This document shows, piece by piece, positions 47,780 through 63,823 of a stretch of 64,000 nt of DNA. Origin of the DNA: Pseudorasbora parva (taxonomy: Eukaryota; Chordata; Actinopteri; Cypriniformes; Gobionidae); NCBI RefSeq assembly GCF_024679245.1, contig NC_090172.1, forward strand, positions 42,698,229 to 42,762,228, in the 5' to 3' direction. Position 1 is the first letter of the stretch; each line of letters starts with the position of its first letter. Below the pieces are notes generated by a model that worked only from the letters and a program-made list of their open reading frames with translations, was not told the origin of the DNA and ran no database searches. The position numbers were made by a program, and so were the translations under genes.

Positions 47780-48710
47780 ATATGGCGATATCCTGACTTA
47801 GTTCAACCCCAACTACATCCTCATATGTCTGTCTCTGTGATATTCGGTTGAACATGCTAATCAACCCACAAAGACTAAAAGCCTGTATCTCTAAAGACAG
47901 ATGAGTGTTGTTATCATTAACTGTGTGGAACCGGATTGAGAAGCTCCAAACAGCTGCTGAATGATAAGTGGAAATGTTTGCACCTCACAACAGATGCCAG
48001 TCAGTTAAATCTGGCGTTGTCAACTGCACCCTGCTGCAGTATCTAACACTGTGTCTAATATCATTTCGATGGGCACATTAACAAAACAGAATGACAGCCC
48101 TGAGAGGCCAGTGAAATGAATGAAAGATGTATTTAGAGGGATTGTTAATTTTTATTAGCACTTTACCTCATTGAGTGTCCAATTACAGCTGTAGTGAGTG
48201 AGATGGTCCAGATTGATACAGTTTAAAGTAGCTCATGAGATTTATTGCGTACACATAAAGTGTGTGAGCTCTACACATGTATAGATGTCCATGGTAACAC
48301 GGGACATCCTGCATCATTCATAGGTCATCTCATATGTTCAGAACCCCCCTTCTTGGATCCTCGCTTTTTTCTATGTACACCTTTTATATAAGAGTTTGTT
48401 TTTGTTTTGAGTTTCATATTTTGATCTCTTTTTTTTAAAGATATTCTTTGCCCCAGGGCAAAACGAGGGATAGTGCTCTGTACTCCATAATTAGTCACAT
48501 TTAACCAGTGCTGTTAAATTCTGTGGCTCATCACATGCTTCTGTTGTCCTGTTAAATTTATTTTTAGTTCCTATGGGGCAGGAAATGATTTTATGGCTGA
48601 ATAATCATGTGATTCTATATTCTCTTAAATGTCTCTTTTTATTCCCTCTACTGATCTATTTAATTTTCTTTGAAACGATCTTTATGACCTCTTTCCTTCG
48701 TCTTTAATGA

Positions 48711-48914
<204 letters not shown>

Positions 48915-48994
48915 TAAAAATAAAACCTTTCCCAAAACTATTCTATTTAACTTTTAGAAGTAGTTCAACTAATTAAGGTACAACTTTTAAAAAT

Positions 48995-49150
48995 TAGTTA
49001 CATCCGTTACCGCCATCATCAGTCAATCTATTCTCCGAACTGCTTGTCCTCTGTAGGGTTGTGGGAATGCTGGAGCCTATTCCAGCATCTCGGGCCACAG
49101 GCAGGGGAACACCCTGGACCGATGGCCAGTCCATCACAGGGCTTAGTGAT
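48995..49150 (+). repeat. Widespread fish interspersed repeat fragment
   Basis: Contains ctgcttgtcctctgtagggt, ctggagcctattccagcatc and aacaccctggaccgatggcc. This motif order is common across fish genomes; family name not certain. Confidence 0.5.
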
Positions 49151-49454
49151 ATACAACTGCATCTAAATATTTAGCTTTGAATGAGATCAAACTAATAAAT
49201 TAATTATATGAACACAAAATCGAATGTTTATTCATTCTAACCAGTTCAAATAAACTAATTTACTTAATCATTTTGCTTCAAATGAGATCAAACAAATGAA
49301 AGCAAATGGTTCCCACATCCGGGAGTTGAACAAACTGATTCACTCAAATTAAACTTTTTCATATTTATCAACACTTTAATAGAGTTTGCAAATTTTAAGA
49401 GTGTGTGTTTGATTGTCTCCACTTCAAAGCTTTGCAAATATATATGTCCATGTG

Positions 49455-49473
49455 TGTGCGTGTGCATGCGTGC

Positions 49474-49556
<83 letters not shown>

Positions 49557-49618
49557 TGTGTGTGCGTGTGTGCGTGTGTGTGCGTGTGCTTGCGTGCGTG
49601 GGTGCGTGCGTGTGTGTA
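49455..49618. repeat. (GT)n with GC interruptions
   Basis: Core GT run about 49477-49552 with gcgtgt variants on both sides. Confidence 0.93.
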
Positions 49619-50062
49619 AAAACACATTAGCTTTATGTGGGGGGAAAAGTTCACTAACAACTGAATTATTGCTTGTATTATTCAGTACACTACTGAAAAA
49701 TGATTTAGTAGCAGCACTACTTTTAGCTAAGTAGCTGCCTTAGAAGTTAGTGACTGAATCTCGGCAGGTATAAACCATGATAACGGGAGCTGCGTTGTAG
49801 GTGTAGCTGAGAATTGATATGATCTTAGTCGCCAGATGGTGAAGCAGCCTTTGCGTACTGTAATACACTTCATTTACATTCAAGAGGAAGAGGGAATTAG
49901 AGCGGTGTATTAAAAAATGTAATATAAAAATTGATAGTAAGAGGGGAAAAAGGAAATCCCAAGAGAGAAATAAGTGAAAGAAATGGGGAGATAAGGAAGA
50001 AGGAAGAGGTGTCTCTGATGATATATCACAGTGGTACATCAATACTCACTGCCTCAACCCAT

Positions 50063-50069
<7 letters not shown>

Positions 50070-50113
<44 letters not shown>
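50070..50113. repeat. (CT)n microsatellite
   Basis: About 21 CT units. A shorter (CCCT)n lies at 50800-50828. Confidence 0.92.
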
Positions 50114-50116
<3 letters not shown>

Positions 50117-51024
50117 CACTCAGGTATAAGAGAAGAAAAAAGAGCACTAATTTGCAGGGCTGTAAGATGCACTGGACGGACCTCTGAGAGCAGTTAGAAC
50201 CTCTCTTATCATTTATTTATTGAGAGAAGCTGGTAACACTGAAAATACAGGGGGGACTGAGAGCAGGATCAACACTTGCGATTTAAAGGACTTTAATAAT
50301 TAAAGCCATTGCACCCTGAACGAATATAAATGGTGTTATGGTAATTAAAATGGATACAAATGAGCGAACGGGGTGTTAATCAGTCAGCAATTTCAAATTT
50401 TCCCAGATTAAATGTGTCCTAATTAAGCAGTAAAAGACTATTGGATTAGCTGCAGTGTGTGTCAGTCGGCAGTATTAACATGTGGTGAGTGAGTGAGTGA
50501 GGAGGAGGGTATCTGGTGAGGTTGGGGGCAGCAGAAGGCTCTGGGGTGCTAGAAGAGGTGTGCGGTCCAAATATCCTTTCCTAGCCCCACACATCTGTTC
50601 TACACCACTTAATCTGTTTTAATTTTCACACTGTCATTTATGGATTGTCAGTTTCCTCTTCTGGCCCTGTGAAATCTGTTTTTGCCCTACTTTAATCAAG
50701 ATAATCTGATGCATTCTCTAAATTCATTCCTGTTACCACCTACCGCTGTCACAATATATTCATTATAAACGTGATGAAGCCAAAGCCACATAGACACTCT
50801 CCCTCCCTCCCTCCCTCCCTCCCTCCCTCTCGGAATTATGTGCACATTGTTTTTCATCTTCAAATATTTCTATTTCTATTGCTGTTGATAGCATATATGT
50901 GACATATGGTAATGGAACCGGGTGAATTTGGGAACATTAGTGCAAAGGAGCAACTGGGCTCATTTTTTTTAAATCACCCAGTGGAAAAACTAAGACATTT
51001 TCCAACAGAAACTGAGGTTTTTAG

Positions 51025-51282
<258 letters not shown>

Positions 51283-52744
51283 TGAGCTGGAAAAAGACAT
51301 AGTGGCATAACTTTGCTTTTTAAAAAGCAGGTGGAACAGTAGTGTTTCTGTACTCATGTTTTCGGTTATCATTTCATCCTCATACTTACAATAGGCTAAT
51401 ACAATATGTTGTTACTTGTTACTATTGAGAGTATTTACATTAGTGAATAAATGTGTAGATCCACATTAATGATTTGTGTGTCCTAATGGACTGCCAATAT
51501 AATTTTTGTGAAGTGTGCCAGAGGTTCTGGTTTCTTCAAATCTGCCTGTTTATTTACTTGTTTTTCTCAGTAAAGCCAATGTTCATCAATTATTGTATAT
51601 CAAGAGCAATGATGTTCATCTAGTTTTGTGATTACCAGAACAAATAGTAAGTCTCTTCAACAGTTGGGGATAGATTGTAGAGCTTGTCTGTGTGAAGAGA
51701 ACACTGTTGCCTTCCGCCACTGATAACACTCAGTGTGATTTCAAAAACAACACATTCCAGCGCCAGATGACCTCATACTTAACACAATCAAATGAATTAC
51801 TAATCATCTAGAAATGTTTCTTTTGTCGTGGTGGGGACATGTCCCACCCATCCCACCTTCATGATTTGAATGTTATTGATGTTGCTATCATGTTATTTAT
51901 TAATAATGAATGTTTTATGCTTATTTATTTTTATATTTTTATTTAGCTTTATTACTATTTCAATTTTTAGTCATTTTAGCACTTCAAATTAAACCTTGTA
52001 ATTTATTACATTTGGAGTCACCTTACAGAAGGCATTAGTGAAGGCGCCCACTGTTTGTGTCTCTGAAGGACATTCTCATGTTGCTTGTTGTCCTTTTCCA
52101 GCTAGTGTTATGACAACCACATTAGGACAGCACTAGTCGAGGTCACAGTAGGATACATTATCCTGCATTCTTCTGATCTAGATTGGCCATGTCTATGCTA
52201 TGAAAGACACGCAGCTCTCTGTTTATCTGCTGTGCTGTTCTTTTTTTTCCCTCTGGAGTTTTATTTATGATCATGTCTTTGGAAATGGAAATGAAACGTG
52301 ATTCCTTGTCTATCGCTATAAATGTTTTATTGGCAGGGATTTTTGTTGTGGTTAAAGAGCATGTTTATGGTGTGAGAGAAAATCAATTTCATTGCGGTTA
52401 AAATTTATAACGGCATAGATGGAGAGAGACTTTTCATTGCTAGAAGAAATAAATTGGGAAATACAAGAAGACTGGGATAGACATCATTTGGCTGGATTGA
52501 AAAGAAGCAGGTAGACATGGAAAGAAGGAGCGAAGGAATGGATAAGTTGGAGTCTGAACAGCACCATTAGCTAATTGACTCATAAAGTGGAGCAGAGGGA
52601 AGAGAGTTGCTATGTGGTTGCTTATTTTTTCTTTGTATTGCTGTGGAGTTACTAGGGTATTCTGGTGGTTGCTACTGTGTTGTGGGGGATTTTATTAATT
52701 GATTGCTTATTGGCCAAAGAGCCTAACTGCAGCTACTTATTGTG

Positions 52745-52872
52745 AGCAATACATTTATGCATTTGGCAGAGCATTATACTACATTAACAGTAAAAGTTCT
52801 GGCATTCCCTTGGAATCAAAAGCATGACCTTGGCATTGCTGGCATTGCTTGTTTGAGCTACAGGAACATGCC
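52745..52872 (-). mobile_element. Degraded SINE copy
   Basis: Same order of motifs as at 13795-13965 (tttatgcatttggcagagca, gcatgaccttggcattgctg, gtttgagctacaggaa), with internal loss of the region around the 'ccaaagcgactt' box. Confidence 0.55.
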
Positions 52873-53195
52873 AATGGGTTTCTTTTACTCACCTCTCCTC
52901 AATAAATCTATGGGATTTCAAACATTGCACTGCAAAAATTATTAGTATGAATGCTTGGAAAAAATAATAGCACACCTGTCTTTAGAGATCAATATTTTGA
53001 AAGTGCTGCAATATTGCCAGTCTTTGGTCAGCCTATGAATGGACTATTTATAGTTGCCTCTGTGCATTAAACTGGGATATAAAGTAGATAATGAAAACAA
53101 TTACACAGTACCTTTAAGGTGTTATATTGTGAGCGATATTGTTTATCAGCACCAGTTATGGTGTTGTTGCCATATGACATCTCTGTGACTCTATA

Positions 53196-53624
53196 CTTAA
53201 GCCACGTTTCAGGGAGGTACGTTCCCCCTCAGAAAGTCCCTGCTCATGAGGTAGTTCTTTTTCAGGAACTTTCAGGGGTGGGATTTGGATGCTAAACATG
53301 CGTATTGGTTCACGCAGCATTTTGATTGGTTGACTCTATGCAGCATTTTATTTCAACCACCATTTTACAAAGTCTGTTGCGATGCATGCAGTAAGAGTTT
53401 TTATGCTATTTTAAAATGGGCCTAGACGAGATTGAGGCTTTATTAAGTGAATATACATAGGATGGAATCCAGTGGGAATGCACGCAGTCCTACTAACTGG
53501 ACTAATTTGCCTAATTTTCACAGTACTTTAGACCACGATGGAAACTCAGACAGCAACAGGTCTGGGGGAAAAAGTTCCTGGGACAAATTTTTCCGGGTAA
53601 TTTCAGTAAAAACATGGCTTTAGG
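53196..53624. mobile_element. MITE with 'taaagcca(t/c)gttt' termini
   Basis: The left end ttaagccacgtttcaggg and the right end (reverse complement) ctaaagccatgtttttac are inverted repeats about 428 bp apart; the interior has ttcaggaactttcaggggtg and no ORF. Confidence 0.5.
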
Positions 53625-55819
53625 TGCAGCGGTTTTTGGGTGCAACATCAGAAGCATGTAAAGCAACCTATATAATGTTATTTGTGTGTATATCCATGTG
53701 GGTTGGAGGATTTTCTGCCTGCTAACAGGAAACCCAGCTTTCTCACAAACAGGTTCAGAAAGAGGATTGGTTGTACATTTAACAAATTTGCATGTGCACA
53801 CATTAATCCACAGCTCATATACAGGCAACCTTCCCCCATACATATATCATATGCTTGCAATGTAAACTTGCACACTTGACGTGCAAACCCATTAGCTTAG
53901 TCCTAATGCCCTCACCTTTCTTTTGTACCTGACACTCTTCACAAGTCTCCACTGGGTTTTGTAGTTAACCACGATACCAATACAGGCAAGAGAGGTCAAG
54001 ACACATTTTTGCCCAGTGTGACATTATGGACAATGTGAGATTTGTACAAATGGATCAAATGAATTAAAAAATAAAATAATACAAATATACCACACAGGTA
54101 ACTTTACAATGAAACACTGATTATATTTAAGTTGAGTAATAATAATAGAAAACAATTAGATTTCAAATAATATCATCATTGTCACTCAATCTGACTAGTA
54201 ATTGCAAAGCCCCCAAAAAGTTTAAAATCTACCTATATTTCCAGAGGTATTATTAAATATTGAATCAGTCAAGTCGTTGTCAAACACTCGTGAACGTGCA
54301 TGTGCTCTCTGTATCCGTGCAGGTTTGTAAGCATGGAGTGCTGTAGTCAGAGCGGAGGTCATGCGGTTCAGTAGCTGCAGGAGCAGAGGGTGGGGTCACT
54401 GCCTGCTCCATAAACATAAAACACTATTACAGCAGTAATCAAAATGCCACAGTGACCCGCAGTCAGATCACACTGCACCGGCCTGCTCTTAGAAGGACTT
54501 TGAAGGTGGTTATATATTATGTCTGCATATTGCACATGCATGTGTAAATGTGCATTGTTGCTGAGTTTGTGTGTGATCATTTTTAATCTTGTAGTTTGGT
54601 AACTTCAAAAGAAGGGCTTCATGTTCTGTATCAAATTGTCTATCCAGTTTCTACAGTATTCTAAGTTTAAAGAAACAATTACTATGCTTTAAATCGTTTT
54701 TTTAATTTTATTATTTCTTCCCTTTCGTTTGTTTTTTAATTCATTTTTAAACTCCATTATGTGCTTCTTGGTCATTACCATCTCTCTAACCCATACAAAA
54801 TGGAGCGAGCTCTGGCCTTGACCTCTGACCTCTCCTGCAATCAGTCATTTTCACCAGGCTTTCACTGAGTGGAAAGACAGCTAAGCACCCCTGCCTTACA
54901 TGCCTCTTCTCTACCTAACACTGCCCCTTTCCCACCCCCTTCTCGTCTTTCCCCCTCTCCCTCTCTCTCTCTCTCTTCTAGAGGATTGTGAATAAGGGTG
55001 ACTACCTCATTCAAGAGGCAGTGCTCTGTGACGACTGTGCAAACATGCTCTCAGTGTGCTGAATAGCAGCCCTCCTGTCTCAGGATGCTCTCTGTCAATC
55101 TGAGAAGAGGCCGCAATGTATAGACAGAGAGGTTGCAGATGGTCCCATCAACACACTGTGTGTTGTTCCTCTTCATCAATTTTATTTGTTTTTAATTGGT
55201 ATCGAATTTTCAATATCTGCAATTTATTGTCCACACTAAAAAACGCTATAGTAGAGCCAATTTAAATTAAACAAATTAGCCCAATTTAGAACCTTTTTTT
55301 TTTTTTGTGCACAAAAAACTGACACATTTTATGTAATCTGAATTGTTTCATTGATTTGAGTTTTATGAACTTCTTTCATTTCATTTAGACTAACTTAAAT
55401 TTAATTGAAACTGGGCTGGGATTCATATTTCTCAGTGTGCTTTTCATTGACAATCAAAAGGGAGAGCAAATGCTAAAATGAAGCGTTATATAATGATTAT
55501 AATGAAGATTCATGTTAAGAGGAGGTTAAGTAGTTAAATGTTTAGCTATGCTAACTTAGAAGAGTTTCCGTTATGTGAGGTTTTTTTGAGGTTTACAATG
55601 GTGACAAGTGTTATATTTTTTATATTGTCATTGTCGTACTCTTTCAACAATTTGTATGCTATGCTAATGTTATCAAAGCAGTGTCCCAATTAGCAAGTTA
55701 TAGCATTTACTCATTTAGCTGGTTAAAGCTATCCAAGTTTCCACTAATACAAATATTTAAATTGAGGTTACATTTTAATTAAGTTAAATTTATGAATCAA
55801 CTTACTCAGACATTTCAAG
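53625..55819. other. Intron sequence
   Basis: Intron of igdcc3, with no repeat family recognised apart from a pyrimidine tract at 54900-54978. Confidence 0.45.
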
Positions 55820-56088
55820 TTAAAGCTGCAGTCCGTAACTTTTTTTTTTTGCAGCTACTTCTCTCTGTTTATGTCTACGGCGGATCACACAGGGACTGTG
55901 CTCCTCCACAACGGTACCTACCAGACCGCTCTGAAATAGTCCCAATATAAATACTTATTATAAGTGAACCATAATGATTCAGGGTGAGACAAAAACACGG
56001 TTTAAAAAATAGATTCATGTTGTACATTCTCATTATATAATTTTTGTAAATCTCGAACACAAAAAAAGTTATGGACAGCAGCTTGAGA
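55820..56088. mobile_element. MITE with 'gctgcagtccgtaactttt' termini
   Basis: The left end aaagctgcagtccgtaactt and the right end (reverse complement) caagctgctgtccataactt are clear inverted repeats; 270 bp, non-coding. Confidence 0.65.
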
Positions 56089-58125
56089 ATGCTTAGAATG
56101 ATTAAAAGCTTAAGAATGATTAAAATGTATGAGTACAAAATAAAAATATACAAGTTCTGCTTAAACTTTTAATTTCATAACTTTTTGGGTTTACAGTGCA
56201 TAACAATTAGTTACATTAGATTTTATTATAAATTTGAATATCGCTGCAGTTCTCAGGCAGACACGCACCGGAACTTCTGTTGCGTATCCTCACTTTTTCT
56301 TGCGTATCTGCACTTCTCACAAGTTGGGGGTACTCTGACCACCTACACGAAACATATATAAATTCATTGTTACATTGGTACACACCTACATAAATTAGAC
56401 TTTCTGAGTTTTTATAATAAGCTGTAGGAACTGAACGGATCAAATATTTGCATTGCAATATTTGCAAATTATGATTAAAGCCCAATTCAGGCCCAAATTC
56501 CAAAAGTGTTGTAAGATTTACAAAACCGTTCCTATCATGTCGCTGATGATAAAATGTGCGACCCATTTATAGTCTACTGAGAATGTACCACTTTAAAAAT
56601 CTATTGAGAAAGTCAGTCAAACAGCCACACATGAGATGGAGACTAACTTGACTAACTTGTTGTAGAATTTATAATAGAATATGAGTTAGTGGAATATATT
56701 TTTCATTTATATTTATATTACAAATGTGGCATGTTGCTGTGTAGGTTGCTATTATTTTATTACAAATGTTTAAATAAAAGAGAAAGATTTTTTTTTACAT
56801 TGGCCTTAGCATGGCAATAAAGAGCCATCAGTGGACTCACCTTTAATTATAGATTTATTGTGGCAAACATTTTTTACCAAGTGTAAGTTAGAATCAATAA
56901 CTTTAAAGTCTGGACCTTGAATTATAGACTAAATTATTAGTTTTCCCCATGCGCAAAATGTGTTCTGCTAATAGCAGCAGATATTAGGAAAATCCTGGCT
57001 TTCCGATATTCAAAGACATGACAGAAAAGGAACATGTTCAGAATAATAATTTTATTTAATGATAGTTTGACTTCCCATCACACTTTGTAAACAAGTGATT
57101 GACAACTACTTTAGTGCGGTTATGTTCAACCAAACAACTTTGCATGTGTGGACCATTTTAAGGCTCCATACAAGCACTTTATTTTTTCCACTTCAAGCAC
57201 TGTATTGCTCCATTCCTAGTTGCAACAGTTAAGTGTGGTTATTTAAAGAGGCTCAAAGAATGGACTTAATTTAGGAAAAAGTAATCGTCTCTCCATTTAG
57301 TAAACATGAACTCAAATTGACCCCATTTACTTTCAAAATGTGCACTGACACATTTCTGAAACCGTAAATCAACTTTTTGTAGCTTACATTTGTGTGGGCC
57401 TCAGGAAACTTCCAAGAATTTTTTTTTAAATAGACAAAACAAGCATTACAATTAGCTATTAAATAAGCAAGAATAAATAAATAACCCCCTCAACAACCTG
57501 AAGAAGAAGAAACAAGAGTTCTAAATGTCATGAAAATAAAATCTCCATGAGAATATGTATACTCAATGTGCATTCTTCTAGTTATGCCCAGTTCTAAAAT
57601 ATATTTTTGTGTAGATAAAATATTTTTAATGTTATCCTTAAAACGTTAACAACTGGAAAAGTCATGAGGCCTTTGAATATTGTTTTGGTCTTAGTGGGCA
57701 TAACTGACACTGACTGTGCTGCTTGTATGGGGAGGCTAATGTTTGGCACACTGTTCTTCAGAGAGCAAGGATGACATTATGAATCATGGCTAATAGTTTG
57801 GTCCATAGAGCACAGGGTAGGGGGGTATGACTTGGAAGCATGTCATGCTGGTGTGAAATCACAAAAACAGCTGGATTTATTGTCAGCTTAATTAGTGTGT
57901 GTGGGCTTACAGAAAAAGTGGAAGTGGTCTGAAGTTTCCAACCAGCCCTCATTCATCTCGACATTCCTCCGTCAGAGCTCTGTTAGCATGTTTTACAAGT
58001 GATTTAAACACTCCATACATTCACATGTAATATGTCAAGCTAGTTCATGTAGAATCACCCATAAATATGCCGTTTAGAAATGCAATTTGGCAGTATATAT
58101 TTTTCTCTATCTTTATAATTAGCAT
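56089..58125. other. Intron sequence
   Basis: AT-rich intron of igdcc3; nothing recognised. Confidence 0.45.
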
Positions 58126-58275
58126 GTAGATTTATTAATTGAGCAGACTCTTTTATCCAAAGCGACTTACAATGGAGAATAATGCAAGCAGAAGGGATTA
58201 AACCAAGGGAGAACGCAATATGCTAATAAGTAGCGATACAGTATACAATTTCCATAAGTACCAAAATAAGTGCAG
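58126..58275 (-). repeat. SINE/LINE tail fragment
   Basis: Contains cttttatccaaagcgactta and caatggagaataatgcaagc, the shared tail segment without the tRNA-like head. Confidence 0.5.
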
Positions 58276-59744
58276 AAAATGTCTTTATTTTAAGTTCAAA
58301 AGCTGAAGCATGTGATGGATTTGACTGTTTAAGGTTCATCTCATCCAACATGAGAGAAAGTGACCACTAGACATTGCCAATTTAGACGATCGAATTGAGC
58401 TCAGAAATTGATTAAACCATGTCTTACAGAGCAACACTGTATACCTCAATAACCTGATGACAAAAGTGATCCCATTCTATCAAGGTAAAAATAAAAAAAT
58501 ATCTGCTTCTGTCCACAGCTTGGTACGGGTAAATGTAGCGTGAGTTGAGTGCTGCATCTACTGTATGTTTGGGGGTGTACATGTAAGAGAGATAAAGATT
58601 GCTGGAGGCTGGTGGTGAGACATGAAGAGTATAAAAGAAAGGACGGTAATCTCTGGGACTGACTAGCATGTAGAAAAACCCTTGCTTGTAGGCTGTATGT
58701 GTTTGAAATTAATGAATGCATTCACGTTCATGCATACACTGCACGCCTTTCCATTTTCCTTTTCAAACTGAAGCAGCGGTATCATAACACTCCTGCCATT
58801 TGTCCAAGAACACAAACCGCATGCAAATATATCACAAAAAGTAGGTGTGGTTTAGCTAAAAGAAGTCGCAGTAGGCTGAGCGCGCTCATTTCCATATTAT
58901 GGCACTTTAAGTGGTAGAAATGCATTTTTCAGGACCTCGGGATTAAGGGAGAAAAAAAAAACTCCTGATTATATATTCAGCACTAATAATGCAACCCCCC
59001 ATCCACCATTACTGTATCCCCCAGCAATGAAGGGGAGCACAAAGGAGGAGGTGTTAAAAAACACTGAAAGAGTGAGAGCAGAAAAATAAGGACTAGTGAG
59101 AGAATACAAAGTGAAGAGGAAGATTCAGGAGGGAGGAGTTTGACAGATGGTTGGTTTGCTTCATGTTAATGAGCACACAGAGATGGTGGGTGTTCATATG
59201 GTTGTTTTTTTGCCTCTGCTTTATTCATGCCAGTTACATCATTTAAACTGGGAACACGGTTAGACTTATGTCTGGGCGACATGTGTCAGACCTTTTTATG
59301 TAGGACTTTCTGATAGAGATACACAGATATAAAAAATCTGGCTGATACAGATGAGCCAATTAATATTTGCATCTTATAACTGATATTAAAATGTATGTCT
59401 AAATAAATAAAATAAAACAAATGTTTATGTTTTGTACATTTTAAATGCTAAAATTTTAATTTAGTATAATATGAAAATGGATATTCATTTTGAGATTTGC
59501 TAAAGATTAGATTTAACAGTGTTAATAAATGATTATCATCTAACACTCACATACAGTTAATATTTCAAAAAGATTTTTATCTAAAGACTTTTTATATGAG
59601 TGTTAGATAATGGTAAAGATTATTTAAATGTATAAATTGGGAAAAGAAGCATGCACAATTTAAAAAATCCAATATTGTCTGATATATATTCAATATTGAC
59701 TGGTAATTTATTTATTCTTTTATATCAGCTGATAATCAATATAA

Positions 59745-60221
<477 letters not shown>

Positions 60222-60898
60222 TAAAGTAGTGGTCAACTACTATTGAATTTTATAGATACCAATAACCAAGTTAGGCAGTACATGCCCATAGCCAATTTAT
60301 TAGCCAATAGTTTTTTGTTTGTTTTTTAATCAGACAATCAAATCAGACAATTTTAGCCTGAATCAAAGCATAACTCTCAAAATGAATTAGTGCTGAACTT
60401 TATTACAAAAATGAAATATTAAATAAATTTTAATATACAGTATATTAATTAAAAAATTACATCTACAGCATTTTTTAATCTTACTTAATGACACTGACTG
60501 CCTGTTTCAATTCTCAATTCTAACTGTTTAAATAGTAGGCATTTTACATGGCCGCATACTCTAAAGTTAACCTAGATAAATGTGAGCTTTATAGGTACTG
60601 GTCATATAATTAGAATATCAACAAAAAGTTGATTTATTTCACTAATTCCATTCAAAAAGTGAAACTTGTATATTATATGCATTCATTACACACAAACTGA
60701 AATATTTCAAATGTTTATTTCTTTTAATTGTGATGATTATAACTGACAACTAAGGAAAATCCCAAATTCAGTATCTCAGAACGTTTAAATATTGTGAAAA
60801 GGTTCAGTATTGAAGACACCTGGTGCCACACTCTAATCAGCAAATTAACTCAAAACACCTGGAAAGGCCTTTAAATGATCTCTCTGTCTAGTTCTATA

Positions 60899-61361
60899 AT
60901 AATAATAATAATAATGTGTTCGATTTATATAGCGCTTTTCAAGGTACTCAAAGCGCTTTACATTGAAGGGGGGAATCTCCTCAAACACCACCAATGTGCA
61001 GCATCCACCTGGATGATGCGACGGCAGCCATATTGCGCCAGAATGCTCACCAAACACCAGCTGATTGGTGGAGAGGAGACAGAGTGATGAAGCCAATCAG
61101 GAGAGGGGGATGATTAGGAGGCCATGATGGACAGAGGCTAATGGGCAAATTTGGCCAGGATGCCGGGGTTACACCCCTACTCTTTTTCAAGGATATCCTG
61201 GGATTTTTAACGACCACAGAGAGTCAGGACCTCGGTTTAACGTCTCATCCGAAAGACGCTGCTCTTTTGTCAGTATAGTGTCCCCATCGCTATACTGGGG
61301 TGTTAGGACCCACACAGACCACAGGGTGAGCACCCCCTGCTGTCCTCACTAACAATACTAT
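60899..61361 (-). mobile_element. Retroposed fragment nested in the Tc1 element
   Basis: Between (ATA)n at 60896-60915 and gcaccccctgctgtcctcac, the block ttatatagcgcttttcaagg ... gacctcggtttaacgtctca is a very common fish interspersed repeat. The (ATA)n tract suggests a minus-strand element with a (TAT)n-type 3' tail. Ctata on both sides (60894-60898 and near 61360) may be the target duplication. Confidence 0.6.
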
Positions 61362-61369
61362 AGGCTACA

Positions 61370-62010
61370 CAATCATGGGGAAGACCACTGCCACCTTGCA
61401 CAAGGAGGGCAAGACACAAAAGGTCATTGCAAAAGAGTCTGGCTATTCACAGAGCTCTGTGTCCAAGTACATTAATAGAGAGGCGTACAAGCAATAGCAA
61501 TAACCACACCCTGGAGAGGATTGTGAAACAAAAGCCATTAAAAAAATGTGGGGGAGAGTCACAAAGAGTGGACTGCAGCTTGAGTCAGTGCTTTAAGAAC
61601 CACTATGCAAAGACGTATGCATGGCATGGGTTTCAGCTGTCGCATTCCTTGTGCCAAGCCACTCTTGACCAACAGACAGCATCAGAAGCGTCTCACCTGG
61701 GCTAAAGACAAAAGGGACTGGACCGCTGCTGAGTGGTCCAAAGTTATGTTCTCTGATGAAAGTAAATTTTGCATTCAGGATCAGGGTCCTAGAGTCTGGA
61801 GGAAGAGAGGAGAGGCACACAATCCACATTGCTTGAGGTCCAGTGTAAAGTGTTCACACTCAGTGATGGTTTGGGGTGTCATGTAATCTGCTGGTGTTGG
61901 TCCACTGTGTTTTCTGAGGTCCAAGGTCAACGCAGCCGTGTACCTGGAATTTTCAGAGCACTTCATGCTTCCTGCTGCAGATGCAGATTTTATTTTCCAA
62001 CAGGACTTAG
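61370..62010 (+). pseudogene. Tc1-type transposase remnant
   Basis: Reading fragments in more than one frame. One (about 61605-61886) encodes NRQHQKRLTWAKDKRDWTAA then EWSKVMFSDESKFCI and GPRVWRKRGEA, the region around the second catalytic Asp of Tc1/mariner DDE transposases, and ends MVWGVM followed by a stop. An upstream fragment has TLERIVKQKPLKK. Frameshifts and stops break it, and the N-terminal DNA-binding part was displaced by the insertion. Not functional. Confidence 0.75.
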
Positions 62011-62187
62011 CATTTGGGATTTTCCTTAGTTGTCAGTTATAATCACCAAATTTAAAAGAAATAAACATTTGAAATATATCAGTCTGTGCATACTGAATGA
62101 ATATAATATACAAGTTTCCCTTTTTGAATGGAATTAGTTAAATAAATCAACTTTTTGGTGTCTAATTATATGACCAGCACCTGTATA

Positions 62188-63823
<1,636 letters not shown>

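Larger units (their letters stand above)
60594..62187 (+). mobile_element. Decayed Tc1/mariner transposon
   Basis: The left end aggtactggtcatataattagaa and the right end (reverse complement) aggtgctggtcatataatta are matching termini. The inverted similarity extends about 140 bp inward (caaaaagttgatttatttca; cattcaaaaagtgaaacttg). TA at both borders. A transposase remnant lies at 61370-62000, and a foreign retroposed fragment (60899-61361) is inserted in the left part. Confidence 0.8.

Noticed and set aside
56216..56566. 116-codon minus-strand ORF
   Set aside because: No recognisable domain, low-complexity codon pattern, adjacent to a MITE; most likely chance.
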